Of a DNA stretch of 64,000 nt, positions 55,775-64,000 are shown piece by piece; position 1 is the first letter of the stretch, and each line of letters opens with the position of its first letter. The notes beneath the pieces are model-generated. The model ran no database searches, was not told the origin of the DNA, and saw only the letters and a list, made by a program, of their open reading frames with translations. Both the position numbers and the translations under genes were made by a program. This stretch comes from Acidobacteriota bacterium (lineage in GTDB: Bacteria; Acidobacteriota; Blastocatellia; UBA7656), in the NCBI GenBank assembly GCA_040754075.1, contig JBFMDH010000011.1, forward strand, positions 151,185 to 215,184, written 5' to 3'.

Positions 55775-57268
55775 TTAATCCGCCGCTTGCTCTAAAATTT
55801 TTTCGCGGTCAAGCGCGAGGCTTGCCAGGTAACCGACCACAAAGGTCACGGTTGAACCAATCAACACATACCATTGCCATGAAACCTTCAACTGCAACCA
55901 TACGAACGCCATAAACAGAATGCCGGTGATGACGCCAACCAATGCGCCGCGTTTCCCGACAGATTTGGTCAGCGAGCCTAAAAAGAACAATCCGAGCACC
56001 GGCCCGTTGGTAAACGACGCGATGGCAAGCACTGCATCAACTACGCGCCGGTTCATAGTGATGGCAATAATCGCCACGATGATTTGCACAATCCCCCACC
56101 CTGCGGTGAGGATTCGCGAGACTTTCAAGTAATGCTCGTCACTTTTACCCCTGGCAAAAAGCGATTGATAAAAATCGGTCACCGCGGTTGCCGAGGATGA
56201 GTTGAGCGATGATGAGAGCGTGCTCATCGCTGCCGCAAAAATCGCCGCAATCACCAGTCCGACCAAGCCGCGCGGCAGTTGTGTGACAATGAAATAGGGG
56301 AACACGCTATCGGCTTTCGCGGCGACCTCCGCAGGCAGCGCGGCAATGCCCGCGTGGTTGTAAAATACAAAGAGCATAATGCCGATGAACAAAAACAGAA
56401 TGAATTGCAGGAAAACCACCACCCCGCTCGACAACAGGGCAACGGTCGCCTGTTTGGCGCCTTTGCTGCACAGGTAACGTTGCACCATCAACTGGTCTGT
56501 GCCGTGGGTTGCGGTGGTTAAAAATGCGCCGCCAATGATTCCCGCCCAAAAGGTGTAACTGCGTCCGAGGCTCATCGTAAAATCAAAGAGCTGAAATTTA
56601 TGATACTGATTGCCAACCGCGACGATTTCGCCCCAACCGCCGGGGATAAGGTTGAGCAAAATCACTGCGGCAACCAACGCGCCGCCGACATAAATCACCA
56701 GTTGCACAACGTCTGTCCAAATCACCGCAGACATCCCGCCAAGATAGGTGTAAACGATGGTCACCAGCCCGATGATTAAAATCGATGTCGGGTAGTTCCA
56801 TCCCGTCAGCGCGACCAGAACGATTGCCGTCGAATAGAGGCGTATGCCATCGGCAAAGGAGCGGGTGATTAAAAAGAGCGTTGCAGCCGTGCGCTTGACG
56901 GTGCCGCCGAAACGTTTATCGAGTACCTGATAAACCGTAAACAGTTCGCCGCGAAAATAGAGCGGGATAAAAAGAAACACGATCACCAGGCGACCCAGCA
57001 TGTAGCCGGTGACCAGTTGTAAAAAGGTCAGGTTGCCGCCTTCGCCTGCTGCATTGGCGGCAAAGGCGAATGCCGGAACGCTGATAAACGTTACCGTCGA
57101 GGTTTCGGTTGCAACGATTGATCCCGCAAGCGCCCACCAGGGAACGTTTTTATCCGAAAGAAAATAATCGCGGATGTCTGCCTGTTTGCGCCCGAAATAC
57201 CAACCGACGCCAGTCACCGCGAGCATATAAACGATGAGAACGATAAGGTCGAGTGTATGTAGTTGCAT
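55775..57268 (-). CDS. Sodium:solute symporter (SSS family)
   Basis: 497 residues, about 13 transmembrane helices. SSS signatures include [13 protein letters not shown] near 55 and [18 protein letters not shown] near 135. It sits between a sugar kinase and the NamZ fusion, so an amino sugar (GlcNAc or MurNAc) is the inferred cargo; other SSS substrates cannot be excluded. Confidence 0.88.
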   Translation of the reverse strand: MQLHTLDLIVLIVYMLAVTGVGWYFGRKQADIRDYFLSDKNVPWWALAGSIVATETSTVTFISVPAFAFAANAAGEGGNLTFLQLVTGYMLGRLVIVFLFIPLYFRGELFTVYQVLDKRFGGTVKRTAATLFLITRSFADGIRLYSTAIVLVALTGWNYPTSILIIGLVTIVYTYLGGMSAVIWTDVVQLVIYVGGALVAAVILLNLIPGGWGEIVAVGNQYHKFQLFDFTMSLGRSYTFWAGIIGGAFLTTATHGTDQLMVQRYLCSKGAKQATVALLSSGVVVFLQFILFLFIGIMLFVFYNHAGIAALPAEVAAKADSVFPYFIVTQLPRGLVGLVIAAIFAAAMSTLSSSLNSSSATAVTDFYQSLFARGKSDEHYLKVSRILTAGWGIVQIIVAIIAITMNRRVVDAVLAIASFTNGPVLGLFFLGSLTKSVGKRGALVGVITGILFMAFVWLQLKVSWQWYVLIGSTVTFVVGYLASLALDREKILEQAAD

Positions 57269-57378
57269 ATGAAGATGTCAGATGAAAGATGTCAGGCAAA
57301 TGACTGCCACCTTATAACCGTTCAGGTGCGGGAAAGCAACCGCAAACGATTAAAGTATCTGACCTCAACATCTCACAT

Positions 57379-58383
57379 CTAGTATTTCACCACTGACGAT
57401 TCTGCAAGTTTGATGGCACCGATGGTCGGCGAATTGAGCGGCTCGCCGATTTCCACCCGAGGCGCGTATTCCACAATGGCGCGACGGAAAGGTTCGCTCA
57501 AAAATTTGCCGGACTTGAAAACGCTTCCGACGCAAGCCACGCGAAACGCCTGCTGCTGCATGCCGAGTTTCTCAATCACCGCAATTGCCATTTGCGCAAG
57601 CTCGCGACCTGCGCCTTCTAAAATCTCCTGCGCCACTCTGTCGCCTCGCTCGGCGGCTTCGGCAACCACTTCCGCGAGTTCGGCAATACGCGCCGGCTTG
57701 GCTTCATCGGTATAAATCACGCTTGGCAAATCGGCGAGATTTTTAACCCCGAGTTTATGGAAAACCAGGTCTTTTAAAAGCGTCGCCTCCGAACGTCCGT
57801 CTTCGGATGCGGCAATCGCTTTCAACGCCTGGCGGGCAATATCATAGCCTGACCCTTCATCGCTGAAGGTCGGCCCCCAACCGCCTGAGCGCGCCTCTTC
57901 GCTGGCTTCATTGATGCCGAAAGCAATCGACCCGGTTCCGGCAATGACAATGACGCCGGGTTTGCCATCAAGCGCGCCGGTCAGCGCAACTCTGGCATCA
58001 GTGACCAGTTCAAGGTTTTGAATTCCGAGTTTGCTTTCGAGTTTCTTTTTCATCTTGTGGTAGTGGAGCGGATGAGAGACGCCGGCGATGCCAAAACAAG
58101 CGGCGGTGATATTTTCGATTTGCAGTCCGGCTTTTTTGAGCGCCGCTTCAACCGCATCTTCGATGTGACTGACGGCTTCATCAAAGCCTATGCGATGGGG
58201 ATTGGCGCCGCCACTGATGCCTTGACCGATAACCCGCAGGTTGGCATCGGTAATGATGGCATCGGTTTTCGTGCCGCCGCCATCAATGCCTAAAAAATAG
58301 ACCTCCCGCGTCGCTCTTTCGCGCAGCGGCTGGGGGGCTACCGGCTGGCTTATGCTCGTATGATGTGTCACGGCTGTCGACAT
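57379..58383 (-). CDS. BadF/BadG-type amino-sugar kinase (NagK/MurK-like)
   Basis: 334 residues. ATPase motifs: FLGIDGGGTKTDAII (30-44), VIVIAGTGSIAFG and GWGPTFSDEGSGYDIARQAL, as in GlcNAc kinase and in MurK, which phosphorylates both GlcNAc and MurNAc. The N-terminal 27 residues are a non-conserved extension. AAAGGAAG ribosome site. The neighbours fit cytosolic phosphorylation of imported amino sugars. Confidence 0.87.
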   Translation of the reverse strand: MSTAVTHHTSISQPVAPQPLRERATREVYFLGIDGGGTKTDAIITDANLRVIGQGISGGANPHRIGFDEAVSHIEDAVEAALKKAGLQIENITAACFGIAGVSHPLHYHKMKKKLESKLGIQNLELVTDARVALTGALDGKPGVIVIAGTGSIAFGINEASEEARSGGWGPTFSDEGSGYDIARQALKAIAASEDGRSEATLLKDLVFHKLGVKNLADLPSVIYTDEAKPARIAELAEVVAEAAERGDRVAQEILEGAGRELAQMAIAVIEKLGMQQQAFRVACVGSVFKSGKFLSEPFRRAIVEYAPRVEIGEPLNSPTIGAIKLAESSVVKY

Positions 58384-58447
58384 AAAACTTCCTTTACGAC
58401 TTATAAAAACTTCGTGACCGGGTCACGAAATTCAGGGGCTTAAAAAT

Positions 58448-59524
58448 TCAAACATTCAATAAAACGGTGCGCGCCAGATGCGGCGGCGCATCCGGGTTGG
58501 CTTCGCGCAGACTAGCGCGCCAGTAAGCCATCAACTGGCCTACGTGCGCATACAACGCTGTCAGAAAAATTCCCGACAAGTTGTTTTTTATTCCCAGAAC
58601 CGCATCTCTGTCGGTGGCAACCAAAGAGGCGCGTTCATCTGTCACCACCAGGGCTTTTGCGCCGGTCGCCTCAATCTCATCAAGCAAGGTACGGAGATGC
58701 GCCAGTTCATCTTTGACCGGAAAGATAATCACCTGGCAACCGGCATCTAGAGCCGCTTTCGGGCCGTGACGAAATTCCAGCGTGCGATAGCTGAGCGCCG
58801 CTTCAAGCGCCATCTCGGTGACCTTCAAAGCGCATTCATCGGCAAGCCCTTTCATGGCGCCCGACCCTAAAAAGATGAAGCGGGTGAACCGCTCATCTTC
58901 GGCAATTTGCCGGAGCCGCGCTTCACTCAGTTCAAGCGCCGCCGAAATCAGCGAGGGCAAGGTGGCAATCTCGGCGCGGCGCGCGCCACCGGCTATGGCA
59001 TCCGCCAACAGATAAAACCCGGTGAGCATACAGGTGAATGCCTGTGTCATCACCACTGAGTGCTCGTAACATTCGGTAAACGCCAGTTCGACGTCGCAGA
59101 CGCTTGCCACGCTGCCGCCGGTTTCGCCAACCATAGCGATGGCGCGCGCCGCGTATTGGCGTTGCAATCGCTCGACGGCGAGTTTGACTTCGGTGGTTCC
59201 GCCGCTACGCGAAATCGCCAGCACCAGCGGTCGGGCATGAGGTGGCAGGTAATGTTCGGGAAAATGCATCAATTCCGATGCGGCAATGGCAGTGACCGGA
59301 CGACCGAGCATTTCACTCCAGGCAAACGAAGCGCAAATCGCCAGATGATGCGATGAACCGCAACCGGTAATGAGAATGTCGGTGTATTGTTCTAAAGGTA
59401 AGAGTGAGGCAATCGCTGCAAATCGAGACTGAGCAAGGGCGATGGTTTTCTGACAAGCGTTTGCCTGATTGTAAATTTCGCTTAAAGTTATCGGGGTACT
59501 TCCCACATCCGCGTTCATATGCAT
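58448..59524 (-). CDS. Tandem SIS-domain protein (GlmS isomerase-like, possible GlcN-6-P deaminase)
   Basis: 358 residues from ATG 59524; ATG 59518 is also possible. Two SIS domains without the GlmS glutaminase domain: ILITGCGSSHHLAICASFAW, then VLAISRSGGTTEVKLAVERL, and in the second half EFRHGPKAALDAG and NPDAPPHLARTVLL. This is the form of NagB-II-type glucosamine-6-phosphate deaminases. It leads the amino-sugar operon and would feed sugar phosphate into glycolysis. It lacks the MurQ etherase signature. Confidence 0.85.
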   Translation of the reverse strand: MHMNADVGSTPITLSEIYNQANACQKTIALAQSRFAAIASLLPLEQYTDILITGCGSSHHLAICASFAWSEMLGRPVTAIAASELMHFPEHYLPPHARPLVLAISRSGGTTEVKLAVERLQRQYAARAIAMVGETGGSVASVCDVELAFTECYEHSVVMTQAFTCMLTGFYLLADAIAGGARRAEIATLPSLISAALELSEARLRQIAEDERFTRFIFLGSGAMKGLADECALKVTEMALEAALSYRTLEFRHGPKAALDAGCQVIIFPVKDELAHLRTLLDEIEATGAKALVVTDERASLVATDRDAVLGIKNNLSGIFLTALYAHVGQLMAYWRASLREANPDAPPHLARTVLLNV

Positions 59525-59995
59525 TTTTATCGTAACCCTCTGCAAGTCGGTTATAAAGCCTTAAAAGCGATATGTATCACGAAATGTTTTTATGGTTTCG
59601 ATAACGAGTTTTATGACTGGCGATGGGGTTGGGTGATGGGGATGCACCTTCGCCGACAAAGAGTAGGCGTAATTCGCGGGTGTGTGTGCGCTGATGATGC
59701 CCGCCAAAAGTTCCCTAAACCGGAATGCAGCAGCCTGGTACACGACACATTCAGAATAAGCCCGGTTTATCGGCATTTTTTCAACATCGAGTGTGCCAAT
59801 GTCTTGATTTCCGGTTTAGGCGATTTGTATTGATTTGCAGGCTGGCGCGAGTCTTTACTTGGCATCAACTGCTCCCGTTGATTAAATCACGAACCGATTT
59901 AAACTGGCTGCGCTGGTCGTTATTCGGCATCAACCCGTCTTCAGGTGAATTGAGCTGAGTGGGAAGGTTTATTGATTATCTAATTTCTGACCAAC
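59525..59995. other. Gene-free stretch between the SIS gene and the CRISPR array
   Basis: About 470 bases. No gene or repeat was seen. It contains the SIS gene promoter on the minus strand, and the array's trailer end lies at its right border. Confidence 0.55.
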
Positions 59996-62900
59996 CTTCC
60001 AATCCCACGATGGTTCGATTGATGCAATTCCCCTGTTGCCTGCGAACGATCCTTGAGAATGGTTTCAATTCCACGATGGTTCGATTGATGCATTTATTTT
60101 TCAATTTGCTTTCGTTTTCAGGCAATCGTTTCAATTCCACGATGGTTCGATTGATGCATGGAGCAACTTTGCAACATCGATTGAAAGTGACATGTTTCAA
60201 TTCCACGATGGTTCGATTGATGCGCGGACACAAGGGCAATAGCCACGCTCGATATTTTTAGTTTCAATTCCACGATGGTTCGATTGATGCCCGGGCCGCC
60301 GTAAAAATTGCCCATCCCCGGTGTGTGTTTCAATTCCACGATGGTTCGATTGATGCCAAGCACGGTTAAATTGAAATTGCGAAGCTCAATGTGTTTCAAT
60401 TCCACGATGGTTCGATTGATGCGCGCGCCAGTGTCGCCCTGTGCGCCATCGAAACCAGGTTTCAATTCCACGATAGTTCGATTGATGCTTCACCGAAGCC
60501 GCGATTGATGAGGCTTTGCAATCGTTTCAATTCCACGATGGTTCGATTGATGCCCTCCGTGGGTTTACCAGAAGCCCTTCTTTAGGGCGGTTTCAATTCC
60601 ACGATGGTTCGATTGATGCATGATAAAGAATTGCATAGTTCTCCTATCAGATAAAGTTTCAATTCCACGATGGTTCGATTGATGCTCGATATTCGCTTTC
60701 GGATGCTGCAACCGCACGAATGTTTCAATTCCACGATGGTTCGATTGATGCAAATCAAAGGGCGATGGGAGGCTTATAGCAAGGCTAGTTTCAATTCCAC
60801 GATGGTTCGATTGATGCACACTTATCCCATGCAGGCTATATACGACTAGGACAGTTTCAATTCCACGATGGTTCGATTGATGCCTGCGCGCTATTTTTAC
60901 CGGAAACGATTCGACGCTGTTTCAATTCCACGATGGTTCGATTGATGCTCAGTCGAGCCTTAAATGAGTTGCTCGATACCGACGGTTTCAATTCCACGAT
61001 GGTTCGATTGATGCAGAGCAATAATAGAAGCGATGTTTTTTTAGGTTTATGTTTCAATTCCACGATGGTTCGATTGATGCTCGCGTTTGCAAAACCCCAC
61101 TCCAAATGCGGCACGGTTTCAATTCCACGATGGTTCGATTGATGCCTTTCATTTTGAGCCGCAGATTTTCGCTGTAGGTGTGTTTCAATTCCACGATGGT
61201 TCGATTGATGCATGGGACTGATGACCAAGTTATGAGAGGACTGTATGAGTTTCAATTCCACGATGGTTCGATTGATGCCACACAAGGAATTTCTGAAAAC
61301 CCAACTACAACCGAGTTTCAATTCCACGATGGTTCGATTGATGCTACTACCGTTTAAACCTCGACAAGCTCAATAAGTTAGTTTCAATTCCACGATGGTT
61401 CGATTGATGCCAGAGATTTATCTATCGCTGAATTAGAAACCTGTGGTTTCAATTCCACGATGGTTCGATTGATGCACTACAAGGTCATCCCACAAAAGAA
61501 GACCTCAAAAAGTTTCAATTCCACGATGGTTCGATTGATGCCGTTTTGCTAACCACGCTGATTGTCGCTATATCAAAGTTTCAATTCCACGATGGTTCGA
61601 TTGATGCGCTAACCACCAGGCGTGTTCAGCGATTGCCGGTTGGGGTTTCAATTCCACGATGGTTCGATTGATGCACATGATTGCGGCTTCGCTTTGCCTT
61701 GCCATCGCTGCGTTTCAATTCCACGATGGTTCGATTGATGCCCGGTGCTCTGAAATCGTGTTCGAGTCGTGAATAATGTTTCAATTCCACGATGGTTCGA
61801 TTGATGCACTTTTTCCAGTCAACCATTTCAAAACACCAAACTGGTTTCAATTCCACGATGGTTCGATTGATGCGATTTAGGAAAAGAAAAAGGCGTATTA
61901 GCGTCCACAGGTTTCAATTCCACGATGGTTCGATTGATGCACAACAAACCCGGCACATTTCTTCAACCACTTTCGAGTTTCAATTCCACGATGGTTCGAT
62001 TGATGCCCGCAGCAATCTCTTTTGCTCCGGCAGCAGCCGTAAAGTTTCAATTCCACGATGGTTCGATTGATGCTGGATAATCGCCACGCTGGCGGGCGAT
62101 GCGACGTTGAGTTTCAATTCCACGATGGTTCGATTGATGCATCCTCAGCGCCACCTTGCTCGCACTTTTGGAGCAAGTTTCAATTCCACGATGGTTCGAT
62201 TGATGCAACGGGAAAAGAGGAGAAGAGTCAGAAATCTATCTCGTTTCAATTCCACGATGGTTCGATTGATGCGAAAATCTACAAGACTGCTTGTACCTTT
62301 GCTCTGCATGTTTCAATTCCACGATGGTTCGATTGATGCAAGTCTTTGAAATTCATCTTCCTTATCAAGATAATAGTTTCAATTCCACGATGGTTCGATT
62401 GATGCCGATGGAGTAAATTATTCGTATACTATACCTTCAACGTTTCAATTCCACGATGGTTCGATTGATGCCGGCGATTGCGATTGCTGAATCGATCTAT
62501 TCTTCTTAGTTTCAATTCCACGATGGTTCGATTGATGCAAGAAGAATTCCAGGTCAATCAGTGAGAATTTAAATGTTTCAATTCCACGATGGTTCGATTG
62601 ATGCTTCATTTTTTTATTCCACAAAATCCACATATCCAGCGTTTCAATTCCACGATGGTTCGATTGATGCAGCTTGAATTTCTGCCAGCAATGCATGTCG
62701 TTGTGTGTTTCAATTCCACGATGGTTCGATTGATGCCTTATTTCAACAAGATAGTTTATTCGTCGAAGAAAGTTTCAATTCCACGATGGTTCGATTGATG
62801 CGAACTGCCCAATGACTCGCGAGTTGAGGTCTGTGATGTTTCAATTCCACGATGGTTCGATTGATGCACGCAAAATTGAAAGGTCGCTTTCGCGCATCTT

Positions 62901-63865
62901 CATTGTTTCAATTCCACGATGGTTCGATTGATGCGACGCCCAGCCTTCCGAAGACCAGGAGCCGGGCATAGTTTCAATTCCACGATGGTTCGATTGATGC
63001 TTTGGCTTCGGCGCAATTACTCCATCACCAAAGCGCAGTTTCAATTCCACGATGGTTCGATTGATGCACAACGTCACTGGTTACGGTGACGCAACGTGGG
63101 CAAGTTTCAATTCCACGATGGTTCGATTGATGCGCGAGCAGAAAAAATGGCGACGGCGACACAAAAACCGGTTTCAATTCCACGATGGTTCGATTGATGC
63201 TATACTTCTCAAATCCCGACAACTGCCTGAACTTCAGTTTCAATTCCACGATGGTTCGATTGATGCACGGCTATTTTTTTCGATTCGGACGGCAGTGTTT
63301 TAAGTTTCAATTCCACGATGGTTCGATTGATGCCGGCAAGGGATTTCTCGTATACCCCTGCCTTAAACTGTTTCAATTCCACGATGGTTCGATTGATGCT
63401 TTTCGTAATGATGGCGCTTACTCTGGTGCAAGGTGGTTTCAATTCCACGATGGTTCGATTGATGCATGCGATAGCGCAAAACTCAGGTGGTGAACGCACT
63501 CGTTTCAATTCCACGATGGTTCGATTGATGCAAGGATTGCCAGATTACCTTTCATCGGCTTGCCGCCGGTTTCAATTCCACGATGGTTCGATTGATGCCC
63601 GGGCAATTGCGGTCGTGACCCAGTAAATCAAAGTGCGTTTCAATTCCACGATGGTTCGATTGATGCCCCTCGACGAAGAAGAGGGTAATTATGATGAGGA
63701 TTTGTTTCAATTCCACGATGGTTCGATTGATGCATGCTTTTCCATCTACACCGTCCAGCCGAAAAATAAGTTTCAATTCCACGATGGTTCGATTGATGCA
63801 TACGCTATGCCAAGCGTGAGCAATTCAGGATGCTGGTTTCAATTCCACGATGGTTCGATTGATGC
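59996..63865 (-). CRISPR. CRISPR array, 59 repeats and 58 spacers
   Basis: 59 repeats of 30 bases and 58 spacers (37 of 36 bases, 15 of 37, 5 of 35, 1 of 38). On the plus strand the repeat starts GTTTCAATTCC and ends CGATTGATGC. Read on the minus strand it ends in ATTGAAAC, the canonical crRNA 5' handle of type I-A/I-B and III systems, so transcription is right to left. The leftmost repeat (59996-60025) has three changes, all in the handle part, as expected for the trailer end. The repeat at 60459-60488 carries one G-to-A change; all others are identical. The fold is weak (CCA-CGA-TGG). No cas gene is in the window. Confidence 0.98.
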
Positions 63866-63968
63866 TTGGAGAGCAGGGCTGTAACAAAGTCGGTTGACAA
63901 TTAAAAAAAGGACCTCCCTCGGTTACTCTGTTAGTTGCAAAACCACACAGAACCGGAGGAAGGTCTCG
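63866..63968 (+). mobile_element. Probable left end of an insertion sequence abutting the CRISPR leader end
   Basis: After the last repeat, TTGGAGAGCAGGGC is followed by sequence unlike the array, with an imperfect inverted repeat (63911-63931 with 63945-63964) that would bury the GGAGGA ribosome site at 63955-63960. Such 5' hairpins limit read-through expression of transposases. No right end is visible. Alternatively the first 40 bases are the real CRISPR leader. Confidence 0.45.
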
Positions 63969-64000
63969 ATGCATCATAACACTTTTGCCAATTCGCTTGC
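63969..64000 (+). CDS. Start of a coding region, possibly a transposase (cut by window edge)
   Basis: ATG at 63969 with a GGAGGAAGG ribosome site 5 bases upstream; only 10 codons (MHHNTFANSL) are visible. The assignment to a transposase is inferred from the flanking inverted repeat and position, not from the peptide. Confidence 0.45.
   Translation, partial: MHHNTFANSL

Noticed and set aside
59519..59833. 104-codon plus-strand open frame before the CRISPR array
   Set aside because: No ribosome site or recognisable domain, and it overlaps the SIS gene start region.
1..59995. cas genes to the left of the array
   Set aside because: No Cas1, Cas2, Cas6, Cas10 or Cascade-like motif was recognised in any frame-supported gene.
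59996..63865. Spacers that match genes within this window (self-targeting)
   Set aside because: None was noticed by eye; a systematic search of all 58 spacers was not possible here.
59959..63884. Many short open frames on both strands containing repeated STMVRLM or INRTIVELK motifs
   Set aside because: They are translations of the CRISPR repeat and spacers.

Overview
The window is a bacterial chromosomal segment that most resembles an acidobacterium of the Blastocatellia type. The markers are a PadR regulator overlapping an ADOP-type (acidobacterial duplicated orphan permease) MacB/FtsX permease, a Ser/Thr kinase with a TPR tail plus two decayed kinase relics, a very large Oar-like TonB-dependent receptor, DUF1501/DUF1553/DUF1800 proteins, and many secreted peptidases. 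Taxonomy is inferred from gene content only. No rRNA or tRNA gene was seen.

Layout. 1-5.3 kb: partial permease, PadR, small membrane protein, bicupin and kinase, all on the minus strand. 5.3-10.8 kb: DinB-like protein, M2 dipeptidase, CocE/NonD hydrolase and an AbiEii-type nucleotidyltransferase with a small overlapping partner. 10.9-24.6 kb: degradative/secreted block with a cytochrome c-PQQ dehydrogenase, a sulfatase, a PQQ-like propeller, DUF1501, a cytochrome c-DUF1549/1553 protein and an M14 peptidase; two kinase pseudogenes lie inside it. 25-35.8 kb: AlkZ-like protein, lipoprotein phosphoesterase, NTP_transf_5 protein, a PqqD-Tat-Cys-rich fusion, a metal-type TonB receptor with a His/Cys-rich small protein, a HELFH protein, and an ECF sigma/anti-sigma/secreted-protein operon. 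36.2-49.2 kb: plus-strand genes, namely DUF1800, a nucleoside-type MFS transporter, SH3 protein, STAS-like protein, M20 peptidase, kdsB, a DUF1016 relic, pyrG, a second DinB protein and hemB. 49.4-59.5 kb: minus-strand Oar-like receptor, then a likely peptidoglycan amino-sugar scavenging operon (SIS isomerase/deaminase, BadF-type sugar kinase, sodium/solute symporter, and a serine hydrolase fused to DUF1343/NamZ). 60.0-63.9 kb: a CRISPR array of 59 repeats and 58 spacers with no cas gene in the window, ending beside what looks like the left end of an insertion sequence cut by the window edge.

The observations most worth following are: (1) the PqqD domain joined to a twin-arginine segment and an eight-cysteine, knottin-like tail, near an NTP_transf_5 gene; (2) the four-gene amino-sugar operon with an amidase-like/exo-muramidase fusion whose N-terminal residues are encoded by a dispersed repeat; (3) the CRISPR array, read on the minus strand, with a decayed trailer repeat and a leader end apparently interrupted by an IS; (4) two relics (a kinase and a DUF1016 nuclease) that keep both gene ends but lost the middle; (5) an unusually high density of small intergenic inverted-repeat elements of several unrelated sequences but similar architecture.
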